DNA of 64,000 nt from Streptococcus ilei (GCF_000479335.1 NC_022584.1:1550001-1614000), one strand, 5' to 3'. Counted from the stretch's first letter, positions 9,917 through 19,017 are shown. Notes: generated by a model from the sequence alone, not told the origin. Program-made: numbers and translations.

Positions 9917-11464
9917 ATGACTAAACGCGCACTAATTAGTGTCTCAGATAAAGCGGGCATTGTTGAATTTGCCCAAGAACTCAAAAAACTCGGTTGGGAC
10001 ATTATCTCAACAGGTGGGACCAAGGTTGCCCTTGATAATGCTGGGGTAGACACCATTGCCATTGACGATGTGACTGGTTTCCCAGAAATGATGGATGGTC
10101 GTGTCAAGACTCTCCACCCAAATATCCATGGGGGGCTTCTCGCTCGTCGTGACCTCGAAAGTCACCTAGAGGCTGCTAAGGACAATCAGATTGAGCTCAT
10201 TGATCTTGTTGTGGTCAACCTTTATCCATTCAAGGAAACCATCCTCAAACCAGATGTGACCTATGCGGACGCGGTTGAAAACATAGATATCGGTGGACCA
10301 TCAATGCTTCGTTCCGCAGCGAAGAACCACGCTAGCGTTACAGTTGTGGTAGACCCTGCTGACTATGCTGTTGTGCTTGACGAATTGGCAGCCAAGGGCG
10401 AAACCACTTATGAAACTCGCCAACGTTTGGCAGCAAAAGTTTTCCGTCACACAGCAGCCTATGATGCCTTGATTGCGGAATACTTCACAGCTCAAGTGGG
10501 TGAAGAAAAACCTGAAAAACTCACTCTGACCTATGACCTTAAACAACCAATGCGTTACGGCGAAAACCCTCAACAAGACGCTGATTTCTACCAAAAAGCT
10601 TTGCCGACGGATTACTCGATTGCATCGGCTAAACAGCTCAACGGGAAAGAATTGTCCTTCAACAATATCCGTGACGCTGACGCGGCAATTCGTATCATCC
10701 GTGATTTCAAAGACCGTCCAACCGTTGTGGCTCTGAAACACATGAACCCGTGCGGTATCGGTCAGGCTGATGATATCGAGACAGCTTGGAACTACGCTTA
10801 TGAGTCTGACCCAGTTTCTATCTTTGGTGGGATTGTCGTTCTCAACCGTGAGGTAGATGCTGCAACAGCTGAGAAGATGCATGGTGTTTTCCTTGAAATC
10901 ATCATCGCACCAAGCTACACAGACGAAGCACTTGAAATCTTGACCAATAAAAAGAAAAACCTGCGGATTCTTGCCTTGCCATTTGACGCTCAAGATGCTA
11001 GTGAAGTGGAAGCAGAGTACACAGGTGTTGTCGGTGGACTTCTGGTGCAAAACCAAGACGTGGTGAAAGAAAGTCCAGCTGACTGGCAAGTGGTGACCAA
11101 ACGCCAACCAACGGAGACAGAAGCGACTGCTCTTGAGTTTGCATGGAAAGCCATCAAGTACGTCAAATCAAACGGTATCATCATCACCAACGACCACATG
11201 ACACTTGGTGTTGGTCCCGGTCAAACTAACCGTGTGGCTTCCGTCCGCATCGCCATTGACCAAGCCAAAGACCGTCTTGACGGTGCTGTTCTTGCTTCTG
11301 ATGCCTTCTTCCCATTTGCAGATAACGTGGAAGAAATCGCCAAAGCTGGTATCAAGGCCATCATCCAACCGGGTGGTTCCGTCCGTGACCAAGAGTCTAT
11401 CGAAGCAGCTGATAAATATGGTTTAACCATGATCTTTACAGGCGTGAGACATTTTAGACATTAA
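9917..11464 (+). CDS. purH: Bifunctional AICAR formyltransferase/IMP cyclohydrolase PurH
   Basis: Carries out the last two steps to IMP. The N-terminal cyclohydrolase domain begins [16 protein letters not shown] and contains STGGT; the C-terminal transformylase has the KHMNPCGIG motif. At 515 residues, ending in FTGVRHFRH, it is complete. A terminator follows directly (11474-11499), and about 3 kb downstream a decayed second copy of its last ~140 bases is present (14467-14605), with an ATPase/HNH cassette between. The intact copy is therefore the upstream flank of an insertion. Confidence 0.97.
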   Translation: MTKRALISVSDKAGIVEFAQELKKLGWDIISTGGTKVALDNAGVDTIAIDDVTGFPEMMDGRVKTLHPNIHGGLLARRDLESHLEAAKDNQIELIDLVVVNLYPFKETILKPDVTYADAVENIDIGGPSMLRSAAKNHASVTVVVDPADYAVVLDELAAKGETTYETRQRLAAKVFRHTAAYDALIAEYFTAQVGEEKPEKLTLTYDLKQPMRYGENPQQDADFYQKALPTDYSIASAKQLNGKELSFNNIRDADAAIRIIRDFKDRPTVVALKHMNPCGIGQADDIETAWNYAYESDPVSIFGGIVVLNREVDAATAEKMHGVFLEIIIAPSYTDEALEILTNKKKNLRILALPFDAQDASEVEAEYTGVVGGLLVQNQDVVKESPADWQVVTKRQPTETEATALEFAWKAIKYVKSNGIIITNDHMTLGVGPGQTNRVASVRIAIDQAKDRLDGAVLASDAFFPFADNVEEIAKAGIKAIIQPGGSVRDQESIEAADKYGLTMIFTGVRHFRH

Positions 11465-11473
11465 TATATAATT

Positions 11474-11499
11474 AATTCCATCAGTAATGATGGAATTTT
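11474..11499 (+). terminator. purH terminator, overlapping the next promoter
   Basis: AATTCCATCA, loop GTAA, TGATGGAATT: a perfect 10-bp stem followed by TT. The hairpin runs straight into the extended -10 element of the next gene (11499-11507). Confidence 0.75.
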
Positions 11500-11507
11500 G
11501 CTATAAT
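11499..11507 (+). promoter_or_regulatory. Extended -10 promoter of the ATPase/HNH cassette
   Basis: TGCTATAAT with no good -35 hexamer; TATAAT is at 11502-11507. The ATG is 37 bases downstream. The cassette thus appears to have its own transcription start just behind the purH terminator. Confidence 0.6.
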
Positions 11508-11543
11508 ATACATAAAATAATAAGAGAGATTAAAGGAATCATT

Positions 11544-13295
11544 ATGGCTGAGTTGGTTTATACCTATATAGAAAAAATGGATACTGGTATTAAAAACAGT
11601 GAGATCGTTTTTTCAGATAAGCATAAATTTAAACTGAAAGATAGGAATTTGTTTTATACAGAAGATAAGAACAGAAGATTCTTTGGTGAAAAAATATCTA
11701 ACTTGTCATTAATTGTTGGAAAAAATGGCATAGGTAAAAGTAGTTTATTAGACTTGATTTCTTTTTCAAATAAAAATATCAATTTACGAAGAGGAAGAAA
11801 TAGTTACTTTAATATTTTTCATCTTAGAGATAATATTTTTTTTATAGAGGGTAGTCCAAGTTTAATTAATAAAATAAGTAATATGAGGTCGAATACAGGA
11901 TTATTTATGACCATAGGGAATAACAAGTTTGTGTCTTATGATAGTAAAGTAGATGTCAAATTGCAAATATCCTTAGTAAGATCTAGTCCAATTGTAAATT
12001 GGTTTAACAGAGATTCTTATAAAGATGCTAACTCGGATAAAAGTACTATAATCAGGAATGAAAAGCACGTGGAATCTGCTGAAAATGTGTTTAGATTTAT
12101 AGTAGAGGCAAAAAATAACAATGTTACAAAGCAAAAAATTTTTTTAAAAGTTAATCAGAAACAATCTTACTCATCCAATAGTCCTGCAATACTAGATGAG
12201 CTATATGGTAATAATCGAATTATGAACATTGATGCTGAATTACCGGAACGGTTGAAAAGAAGTTTAAGATTGAAAGTAGGAGAAAATTCGATTAGCTTCA
12301 ATAGTCGAATGGTTCAAAATTATTATTTTAGAAAACATAAAGGGTATTATTTTGTTGTCCAGGTTTTAGAAAAGTATTTATTGAATCTTATAAAATTCTT
12401 AGAAAAAGATGGAGAGCAAAGAGATAAAATTTTTTCTATTATAAAAGAGTCGACAGGAGAATATTTTAATAGATTGAGAGAAGTAGATTTATTTTACTTG
12501 CAGGAAAACTATTTCTCCAAACAATTTTTAAAAGATAAAATAGCATTTTTAGAAAATATAGTAAATGATTTAAGAGACTGGAGTGAGAGGAAAAAATATT
12601 TTGAGGGAAAAAGTAATAGAGATACTCCGTTCATTAAGCGAGATGATTTAAAGGATATTGTTTCTAACTTAAAGAATTTGGAGGAATACGGGTATTTCGA
12701 AGGTAACTCTTATAAAATTGAAGTATCTAGTTCTTCTTTGAGGAACAAAGATATAAATTTTAACTTCATTAAATTGCTTATGGTAGAATTTTCGGAGTTA
12801 TTCTCTGTTCGATTTGAAAATTTAAGCGACGGAGAGATTGTTTATTTTAACACGTTTTCTTCAATATTCATGGAAATACGGAGAGCAAGTAAAGATGGGA
12901 ATGATTGTGTGCTAGTATTAGATGAACCTGATTTGAACCTTCATCCAGAGTGGTGTAGAAGGTTTATTGATGATTGTATCACTCTTGTTAATAACTATTC
13001 AGATGTGAATATCCAATTTATTATAGCGACGCATTCGCCATATATGATTTCAGATGTTCCCAAAGAAAACGTTTTTTCTCTGGAAGTGAAAGAGAAGATG
13101 GTAGAAATCAAAAGAGCAGAAAAATCTTTTGCTGCAAATATTATTGATATACTGTCAGATACTTTCTTTTTGGATTACTCAATCGGAGAATTTGCTAGAA
13201 AAAAAATATTAAAACGTGACAAAGAGGCTTATCTATATATTGATGATCCAGTTTTGAAGACATTAATTGAAAGAAGTGTAGAAGATAGTGATTAA
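11544..13295 (+). CDS. AAA/ABC-type ATPase, Septu PtuA-like
   Basis: A 583-residue ATPase of the SMC/ABC-like class found in anti-phage systems. Walker A is GKNGIGKS (59-66), an ABC-signature-like LSDGE is at 427-431, Walker B is VLVLDEPD with Asp460 and Glu461, and a switch His is in ATHS (497). The long middle segment is divergent and probably helical. ATG 11544 (MAELVYTY) is chosen because it follows AAAGGA; an earlier in-frame ATG at 11487 lies before the promoter. The gene overlaps the downstream HNH gene by eight bases. An ATPase coupled to an HNH nuclease is the Septu (PtuA/PtuB) arrangement, but a sequence-level assignment needs a profile search. The AT-rich composition, unlike purH, points to horizontal transfer. 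Confidence 0.75.
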   Translation: MAELVYTYIEKMDTGIKNSEIVFSDKHKFKLKDRNLFYTEDKNRRFFGEKISNLSLIVGKNGIGKSSLLDLISFSNKNINLRRGRNSYFNIFHLRDNIFFIEGSPSLINKISNMRSNTGLFMTIGNNKFVSYDSKVDVKLQISLVRSSPIVNWFNRDSYKDANSDKSTIIRNEKHVESAENVFRFIVEAKNNNVTKQKIFLKVNQKQSYSSNSPAILDELYGNNRIMNIDAELPERLKRSLRLKVGENSISFNSRMVQNYYFRKHKGYYFVVQVLEKYLLNLIKFLEKDGEQRDKIFSIIKESTGEYFNRLREVDLFYLQENYFSKQFLKDKIAFLENIVNDLRDWSERKKYFEGKSNRDTPFIKRDDLKDIVSNLKNLEEYGYFEGNSYKIEVSSSSLRNKDINFNFIKLLMVEFSELFSVRFENLSDGEIVYFNTFSSIFMEIRRASKDGNDCVLVLDEPDLNLHPEWCRRFIDDCITLVNNYSDVNIQFIIATHSPYMISDVPKENVFSLEVKEKMVEIKRAEKSFAANIIDILSDTFFLDYSIGEFARKKILKRDKEAYLYIDDPVLKTLIERSVEDSD

Positions 13296-14445
13296 ACTAG
13301 AATTACCTCAGCAACCACAATTAAAAGAAATTGATGTATGTTTTGAAAATTACTACAAGAGTTTATTAGAAAGATTAGCTAAGGATGGAAATACGCATAG
13401 AATAATTCCAGAAATTTTGAAATTATGTGGTAATATGGCTAATTTTAAATTATTGATAACTGATGAATGGTTTAATATAAAAGATAAGTCGGATGGTTTG
13501 TTTCTTGAATACTTTTTAGTTGGTAGATTTTATTTAGACTTAAAAAAGATGAAATCATCGGATAATAAGAAATATAGGCTAGAGTGGGTTTCTAATATTC
13601 TGCAATGTATAACTCACTATCCCAAAATGGAAGAACTAATTGATTGTAATCATCTCTACTACAAGACTGCTAATTTTTCTAAATTTAAAAAGGAAAATAA
13701 TAAAATTTTTAGTAAATTTATAGAATTAAATGAAAAACTCGAAAATTTTTTAAATTATAAGCGGTATAGAAAATTTTATAGAGTAAGATTATGGGGGTTA
13801 TACAGTTGTGAGGTTTGTCCTTATTGTAATTTGAATTCTATTGTTAATCATTCGACATTTACAACAGCAGATATCGAACATTTTTACCCTCAATCATTCT
13901 TTCCTTTATTTTGTGTGTCAAAATTCAATTTAGTTCCATCTTGTAAAGATTGTAATCAACAGTTTAAAGGGTCAAAATACTTTCATTATAATCCTCGTTA
14001 TTATGGGCTTGATGAATATTTTAAATTTAAATTTTCTGTAAATAGCTTATTTGAGAAGACGATTGATAATTACTTATCGCATTCTAAAGAAATTACAGAA
14101 GATGGCATAAATTTAGCAATAGAGTTATACACTGAAAATAAATATGTAAAAGAAGCATTATCAATTTTAGAAATTAGCAATCGCTACAATAATTTGAATA
14201 ATCGTACAGAGATATGTAAATTCATAAAAATAGCAGAAAGCAAGAGGGGTTTGTGGTTAAAAACAATAGAAAATGGAGCTATTTTAGAATATAGAGATAA
14301 AGAAGAAGTCTTAAATGAGCTTTCCCCATTCTTAAATAGCGAAATATATCAAAGCCGGAAATTTATGAATATAGAAAAAGGAAAATTTAAAGCAGATATA
14401 AGTAGTATTTTCCGGGATTACATAGAAGATCTTTGGAGTAGGTAA
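13288..14445 (+). CDS. HNH endonuclease, Septu PtuB-like
   Basis: A 385-residue protein with an HNH/zinc-finger nuclease core: Cys177-x-x-Cys180, then DIEHFYP with Glu197/His198, then NLVPSCKDCN with Cys219-x-x-Cys222 and Asn223. This CxxC, EH, CxxCN order is that of PtuB-type HNH nucleases. N- and C-terminal regions are helical and not recognisable by eye. It starts with GTG inside the end of the ATPase gene, so production is coupled to the ATPase. It probably acts as the DNA-cleaving effector of a two-gene defence system; that role is inferred from family and context. It is AT-rich like its partner, and is followed by the purH remnant. Confidence 0.75.
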   Translation: MIKLELPQQPQLKEIDVCFENYYKSLLERLAKDGNTHRIIPEILKLCGNMANFKLLITDEWFNIKDKSDGLFLEYFLVGRFYLDLKKMKSSDNKKYRLEWVSNILQCITHYPKMEELIDCNHLYYKTANFSKFKKENNKIFSKFIELNEKLENFLNYKRYRKFYRVRLWGLYSCEVCPYCNLNSIVNHSTFTTADIEHFYPQSFFPLFCVSKFNLVPSCKDCNQQFKGSKYFHYNPRYYGLDEYFKFKFSVNSLFEKTIDNYLSHSKEITEDGINLAIELYTENKYVKEALSILEISNRYNNLNNRTEICKFIKIAESKRGLWLKTIENGAILEYRDKEEVLNELSPFLNSEIYQSRKFMNIEKGKFKADISSIFRDYIEDLWSR

Positions 14446-14466
14446 TAAATTCTGTTCATTTGTAGT

Positions 14467-14605
14467 AACGTGGAAAAAATTGCTAAAGCAGGGATCAAAG
14501 CTATCATCCAGTCTGGTGGATCCGTCCGCGACTAAGAATCTATCGAAGCGGAGAGAAATATGGCTTGGTCATGGTCTTCACAGGCGTAAGACATTTTATA
14601 AATTA
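14467..14605 (+). pseudogene. Degenerate duplicate of the purH 3' end
   Basis: This segment aligns along its length with the last ~140 bases of purH (from AACGTGGAAGAAATC at about 11328). It encodes [15 protein letters not shown], then has a CAA to TAA change giving an in-frame stop, and a one-base deletion further on. It ends in CAGGCGTAAGACATTTTATA, matching CAGGCGTGAGACATTTTAGA of purH. Several differences are synonymous third-position changes, so it looks like another strain's or species' purH end that later decayed, rather than a recent copy. Confidence 0.85.
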
Positions 14606-14704
14606 ATCCTTTGATAGTTGCTAAGAGATTTTGTTAATATAAAATTATAATTCGTGAAGCAGTGCTCATCATAAATTTGTAAATTATATTTTAATTAATT
14701 TGAA

Positions 14705-14737
14705 GCGAGCATATCCAAAGGTATATGCTCGCTTTTT
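14705..14737 (+). terminator. Rho-independent terminator
   Basis: GCGAGCATAT pairs with ATATGCTCGC (10 bp, perfect; 14705-14714 with 14723-14732), followed by TTTTT. It has no intact gene just upstream, so it probably terminates read-through from the HNH gene or belongs to a lost gene. Confidence 0.85.
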
Positions 14738-14860
14738 AGAGAGGAATTGAAGAATTAATAAACTGTATGTAAAAAGTTATACCTATAAGTTAAAAAATCA
14801 TAATTTCAGAATTTACGTGGTAAATAAAGTATAATTGAATGTGTTAGAGGTAGATGTTTC

Positions 14861-14869
14861 TGATATAAT
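14861..14869 (+). promoter_or_regulatory. Extended -10 promoter of the sce7726 cassette
   Basis: TGATATAAT (TATAAT at 14864-14869), 36 bases before the GTG start. There is no clear -35 hexamer at normal spacing. Confidence 0.55.
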
Positions 14870-14905
14870 AAATATTAGTAGAATACGATTAAGGGGGAGA
14901 TTGAC

Positions 14906-15739
14906 GTGGAAATTAAAAAAAATTATTTAATTAATAGATTTTTTTCCAGAAACACTATAAAAAACCTCGTTCAAAATAAAAAAGACCCAATTTTTGAGTG
15001 TGTATCGCAGTATCATAAATTAGGTAATAATTTGTCTATAATTCAAAACACTTATATGAAACTCTCTCAATCGTATAGAAATGAATATTTTTATAAGAAT
15101 ACGTTATTAAATAAATTATTATTAGGGGTACATAGTATAAATACTACTACTGCTTTGACTGAAATACCTGTTGGAAATGCAAAACCCGATTTTATTTTAA
15201 TAAATGGAAAAGCTGTGGTATATGAAATCAAAACTGAATTTGATAATTTTGACAGGTTAGAAAATCAAATCACAGAATACTATAGAGCATTTAATCACGT
15301 TGCAATTGTTACTCATGAAAAAAATGTAAATTTAGCTTTGGAGAAGATTAAGTTGTTAAGAAAACCTGTAGGTCTTTATGTGCTCCAAAGAAACAGCAAA
15401 ATTAAAACAATAATTAAACCAGAGAAGTACAATACTGATTTAGATAGGGAAATAATTTTTAAAATACTTCGTAAGGGGGAATATGAAAATATTATTGAGA
15501 AACATTTTAATTCGTTACCAGATGTGTCTCAATTTGAATATTATGACGTTTGTAAATTATTAACCAAAAAGATTCCATTGGAACAGTTTTATTCGGATTT
15601 TCTTATGGAATTGAAGAAGAGGAATTCAATAGATAAAGATTTATTTGCGGATGTTCCTTATGAACTTAAATTTTTAGTGTATTTCATGAATTTTAAACCT
15701 AAGGATTTTAAGGCATTAAAGCAGTTTTTAAATGAATAA
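14906..15739 (+). CDS. sce7726-family protein, PD-(D/E)xK nuclease-like
   Basis: A 277-residue protein of the sce7726 family, named after a Sorangium cellulosum protein of unknown function. The central part fits a PD-(D/E)xK nuclease fold: Glu60 in a helix, Asp95 in KPDF, and Glu107-x-Lys109 in VVYEIKTE, followed by a helix with Gln121 (ENQITEYYRAF). These are the usual metal-binding and catalytic positions. It starts with GTG after an AGGGGGAG ribosome site. sce7725- and RES-family genes follow within 12 bases and by overlap respectively, so the three form one operon. Composition is strongly AT-rich. A defence or toxin role is inferred from these domains. Confidence 0.75.
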   Translation: MEIKKNYLINRFFSRNTIKNLVQNKKDPIFECVSQYHKLGNNLSIIQNTYMKLSQSYRNEYFYKNTLLNKLLLGVHSINTTTALTEIPVGNAKPDFILINGKAVVYEIKTEFDNFDRLENQITEYYRAFNHVAIVTHEKNVNLALEKIKLLRKPVGLYVLQRNSKIKTIIKPEKYNTDLDREIIFKILRKGEYENIIEKHFNSLPDVSQFEYYDVCKLLTKKIPLEQFYSDFLMELKKRNSIDKDLFADVPYELKFLVYFMNFKPKDFKALKQFLNE

Positions 15740-15751
15740 AGGAGTATTTAT

Positions 15752-16699
15752 ATGTATTTTCCGTATTTGAGAGGAAGACAATATGAGTTAATTGCTCTTA
15801 GAGAATTGTTAGAAAATAATAAATTAGGAAGCGCTGTAATTCCAATTATTGAACCGGTAAGATTATCTCCTACACTAGTAAGTACTTTGGAGGGTTTTAA
15901 AGATAAGAGACAGAAATGTTCTATTGTAATGAATCCAGGTGTAGGATCTTTTTTGGAGGAATATAGCGATTTTTCTAAAAGTAATCTTGCTACTCGATTG
16001 GATAGTTTGATTGATGAAAGTGAGAATTTTTATTATGTTTCGTTGATGAGTAAGGATTATAGTTTAGAAGAAAATTTTAAGTCTATTGCGGATATTGGCA
16101 AACAAATAACAGTATGTAAGAAGCCCGATGATTTACAAGGATATAATAAAAATTATAGGGATCAAAAGACGGCGTATAATTTTATTTCAGAAATGGGAAG
16201 ACTAAAAAGAGAAGTTCAGGGAAATAAAGTCAAGATTAGTGACAATTTCGTTAAATTAGCAAGAAATACGGATTATTCAGACAAAGATGATGAATTCTTC
16301 TCAGATGATCATAAATATTTTATAGAAGATAAATATAAGGGCTTTTCTGATTATTCCATTGTAGGAGAGGAGTATAGTGAATCAGGTTTTGCTCCTTATG
16401 CTGTTGCTATCCACATCGTTTATTTTGATTCTGATGAAAATCTAAGAATTCACCATTTTGTATCAGAAACAAACCAAGATCCAACAAACCCAGCTGGTAA
16501 GTTTAAGGAAGCACTTGAAAAATTAATTACATTTGTCAATGAGGGCCGAGTGGAAAGAACGCTGGCGATATATGAATTTGAAAAACTGTATAATACGGGT
16601 TCTTATCCAGGTCTTGGCACAGTAAAGAAATTGTCCATTATGCATCATATTGAATTGGTTAGTAAGTATCTTGATCGGAACAGTGGAGACAGTGAATGA
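15752..16699 (+). CDS. sce7725-family protein
   Basis: A 315-residue protein beginning MYFPYLRGRQYELIALREL, the hallmark start of the sce7725 family, which is commonly found next to sce7726. VIPIIEPVR follows, and the start also resembles the phage beta-protein family, although that link is by eye only. Biochemical function is unknown. No catalytic motif stands out, and there is no signal peptide or membrane segment. It has an AAAGGAG ribosome site, and its stop overlaps the RES gene start by four bases (ATGA). It likely works with its two neighbours as a scaffold, sensor or regulator; that is inference. Confidence 0.75.
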   Translation: MYFPYLRGRQYELIALRELLENNKLGSAVIPIIEPVRLSPTLVSTLEGFKDKRQKCSIVMNPGVGSFLEEYSDFSKSNLATRLDSLIDESENFYYVSLMSKDYSLEENFKSIADIGKQITVCKKPDDLQGYNKNYRDQKTAYNFISEMGRLKREVQGNKVKISDNFVKLARNTDYSDKDDEFFSDDHKYFIEDKYKGFSDYSIVGEEYSESGFAPYAVAIHIVYFDSDENLRIHHFVSETNQDPTNPAGKFKEALEKLITFVNEGRVERTLAIYEFEKLYNTGSYPGLGTVKKLSIMHHIELVSKYLDRNSGDSE

Positions 16700-17784
16700 A
16701 AATTTGTAAAGATTGTTTTGCAGATGAGATTCTAAAAAATGAAGTTAATATAGCTGAAAGGCAAGCTAGCTGTGACATTTGTTCAAATAATAATGTTTGT
16801 GTTTATGATACACAGTGTGACGACTATTTAATTCCATTTTTGAGCTCTCTCGTTTCTATTTTTTCTCCAGTAGATAAAATAGAAAATTTCCCAGTTGGGC
16901 AAGAAACGCTTCTAAAAACAGAAATAGCTACAAATTGGAATATATTTACTACTAAAGAGGAGTTCAAGATTCACCAAATGCTTTCTGAGATTTGTAAAAA
17001 TCTATTCGAAGAAAGTCCTGAATTGTTAACGCACCCTGTTGGAGTAAAGCAGATGTATGACCCAATTTATTTAAAGGATCATTCATTGTTCAGTAAGAGT
17101 TGGGAAGATTTTGTTGACGACATTAAATATAACAATCGTTTTCATTCAAATCAAATTAATAAATGCATTCTAAGAAAGTATTGTGAAGCTATTCAAAAGA
17201 CTCATTCAGAAGGAGAACAGTTCTATAGGTGTAGGATTTCAAAAGACGGGAAACCATTTGAATCAGAAGGGATAGGGGCACCTCCTAAAGGTAAATCAGC
17301 CGATGGAAGGGCTAATCCAAAAGGAGTTGTAATGCTTTATTTAGGTGATTCAGAGACGACAACAATACATGAAACAAGAACAGGTTTATATGATCATGTA
17401 TGTATTGGCACTTTTAAGTTGAAGTCTGCAATAACAGTCATTGATTTTAAAAAAATAATTGAAATTAGCCCTTTTCAAGATGGTATTATTGATGATCTTG
17501 CTGAATTAGCGATTAATAAAAAAAATCTAAAAAAGATTGATTCTGAGATGGGGCGAGTAATGAGAAATTCTGATGATATTCTAGATTATATCCCTACTCA
17601 ATATATAGCTGATTTTGTGAAATCTCTAACCAAACCAATTTCTGGAGAATTAATTTATCAAGGAATTGAATTCCGCAGCGTTATGAATCCTGAAGGATTC
17701 AATTTGGCTATATTTACGCCGGATTGTTTTGAGGTAACTGATATAAGGATGAAACGAATAAATCATATTTCTTATAGCTGGTAG
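16696..17784 (+). CDS. RES-domain protein with N-terminal zinc motif (candidate NAD+-degrading effector)
   Basis: 362 residues. The N-terminus has paired Cys motifs (C4-x2-C7 and C26-x2-C29) suggesting a zinc ribbon, followed by a helical region resembling the N-terminal domain often fused to RES domains. The RES domain starts at FYRCR (Arg178/Arg180), with GRANP at 204-208, Tyr215 and Glu226-x-Arg228 (HETR). RES toxins such as MbcT and ParT degrade NAD+ or ADP-ribosylate targets. The usual partner is an Xre-like antitoxin, which is absent here; instead the neighbours are sce7725 and sce7726. It overlaps the preceding gene by four bases. A plausible role is an abortive-infection effector. Confidence 0.75.
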   Translation: MKICKDCFADEILKNEVNIAERQASCDICSNNNVCVYDTQCDDYLIPFLSSLVSIFSPVDKIENFPVGQETLLKTEIATNWNIFTTKEEFKIHQMLSEICKNLFEESPELLTHPVGVKQMYDPIYLKDHSLFSKSWEDFVDDIKYNNRFHSNQINKCILRKYCEAIQKTHSEGEQFYRCRISKDGKPFESEGIGAPPKGKSADGRANPKGVVMLYLGDSETTTIHETRTGLYDHVCIGTFKLKSAITVIDFKKIIEISPFQDGIIDDLAELAINKKNLKKIDSEMGRVMRNSDDILDYIPTQYIADFVKSLTKPISGELIYQGIEFRSVMNPEGFNLAIFTPDCFEVTDIRMKRINHISYSW

Positions 17785-17917
17785 AATAAAAAAGCTGTAT
17801 ATTTTAGAGATATTCTATGTTTAACGAGGTTGGACAAATTTCTTTGAAACTATGAAAATGTGTAATATCAATTATTAAAAAAATGATACTATGTGTTTTA
17901 TCTTGGAAAGATTAAAT

Positions 17918-17946
17918 AAGGCACTCATCCATCGATGAGTGCCTTT
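17918..17946. terminator. Bidirectional terminator between the RES gene and lytF
   Basis: AAGGCACTCATC pairs with GATGAGTGCCTT (12 bp, perfect) around a CATC loop, with T-rich flanks on both strands. It sits between the convergent RES gene and lytF. Confidence 0.85.
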
Positions 17947-17962
17947 ATTAGTCAAGAAACCT

Positions 17963-18976
17963 TTAATTTGGGTAGATATAGCTGACCCTTCCCCAGACAA
18001 CATTTGTTGGGTCAAACCAACCACGGAAATTGTTGATGGTCCGATTTCCATTGTAATTAGCTTCTTTTACTTGAATCTTTTGTTCATGTTCAACCTCTGT
18101 CACGACTGCAACATGGCCATAACCTCCATTATCCCAGCAGGCGATAGCGCCGACCTCAGGGGTATTTCCTGTCCTGAAGCCTGCAACGCGAGCACTAGCA
18201 GCCCACATGCCACCGTTTCCCCACCAGTTTTGTGACCAAGGAGCCAGCTCTTTTGCTGCCCAGGTACATTCGCCAACGGGATAGTAATTATCCGGCTGGG
18301 TGACCAGTGGAGCAGCTTTAGCCCGCTCGACCTGAAATGCTGTGGCGAGCAGGCCTTTTAAGTGTCCCTTGTTTTTCTGGTAGACATGGAGATGAAAGGT
18401 TCCTTTTCCTTTATGTTTTTCAGCGTTGAAGGACAATTGATAGCGACCAGGTGCTGTTCTTTTTGCTGGATACCAGATCAAGTCGTCTTGGCCATCTTGT
18501 TCAGACCAGATGGGAAAGAGGACTTGATCCACATCTTCAAAGAGCTGGAGTTGGATCTCAAATAGCTCTGTAGTGCTAGGTCGGACTGTGATCTTGGGTT
18601 GGGAAGATGCGAGGTCTTTTTTCTCAACGATTGTCTGTAGTGGAAACAGTCCTTCAAGGTTTCCGTTAGGATGGATGCCGTAGACATGGATATGGTAAAG
18701 TCCTGCTTGATCTAAATGATTGGTCAGAGGTACTTGCAAATCAAAGCCATTTTCTCCTCGTTGAACAGGATACCAAATGAGATCGTCCTGGCCGTTTTGC
18801 TCGGACCAAATGGGGACGCTAACGCTTTGGAAGCGATCTGGAATGGTCCCGAGGTGGACAACTAATTGTCCCTTTTCCTTGTAGATGTAATTGACGTTTT
18901 GGTCTGCTCTTGCAACTTGTGAAGCCCCTGCCCAGAAAAGGCAAGCTGCCAAGAGTAGTTTCTTCATTCTCTGCAT
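17963..18976 (-). CDS. lytF: Secreted murein hydrolase, two Bsp-like repeats plus CHAP domain (LytF-like)
   Basis: 337 residues. A signal peptide ends near VARA (residue 24). Two Bsp-like repeats follow (about 27-117 and 127-216); each contains a near-identical block, [16 protein letters not shown] at 55 and [16 protein letters not shown] at 155. The C-terminal CHAP domain has catalytic Cys237 ([13 protein letters not shown]) and His288 ([10 protein letters not shown]). Bsp repeats joined to a CHAP domain are the architecture of LytF, the competence-induced hydrolase used by S. gordonii and relatives to lyse non-competent neighbours. A SigX-type box lies 42 bases upstream. Start 18976 has AAAGGAG four bases before it; ATG 18967 is an alternative. 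Identity is by architecture and promoter, not by alignment. Confidence 0.85.
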   Translation of the reverse strand: MQRMKKLLLAACLFWAGASQVARADQNVNYIYKEKGQLVVHLGTIPDRFQSVSVPIWSEQNGQDDLIWYPVQRGENGFDLQVPLTNHLDQAGLYHIHVYGIHPNGNLEGLFPLQTIVEKKDLASSQPKITVRPSTTELFEIQLQLFEDVDQVLFPIWSEQDGQDDLIWYPAKRTAPGRYQLSFNAEKHKGKGTFHLHVYQKNKGHLKGLLATAFQVERAKAAPLVTQPDNYYPVGECTWAAKELAPWSQNWWGNGGMWAASARVAGFRTGNTPEVGAIACWDNGGYGHVAVVTEVEHEQKIQVKEANYNGNRTINNFRGWFDPTNVVWGRVSYIYPN

Positions 18977-19017
18977 AAAACTCCTTTTTTAAAAAATAGT
19001 AGAGGTCTCAATTATAA

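Larger units (their letters stand above)
14606..14904 (+). other. AT-rich intergenic stretch between two cassettes
   Basis: After the purH remnant there is no convincing gene. The stretch holds a strong terminator (14705-14737) and an extended -10 promoter for the next gene (14861-14869). Confidence 0.6.

Noticed and set aside
10301..11107. 268-residue minus-strand frame within purH
   Set aside because: It is the antisense shadow of the intact, well-conserved purH; low-complexity composition and no ribosome site.
14467..14605. Possible independent small gene after the HNH nuclease
   Set aside because: The sequence aligns with the purH 3' end and has a nonsense change and frameshift, so it is a remnant.
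17939..18235. 98-residue plus-strand frame opposite lytF
   Set aside because: Antisense to the CHAP domain, begins in a terminator arm, no ribosome site.
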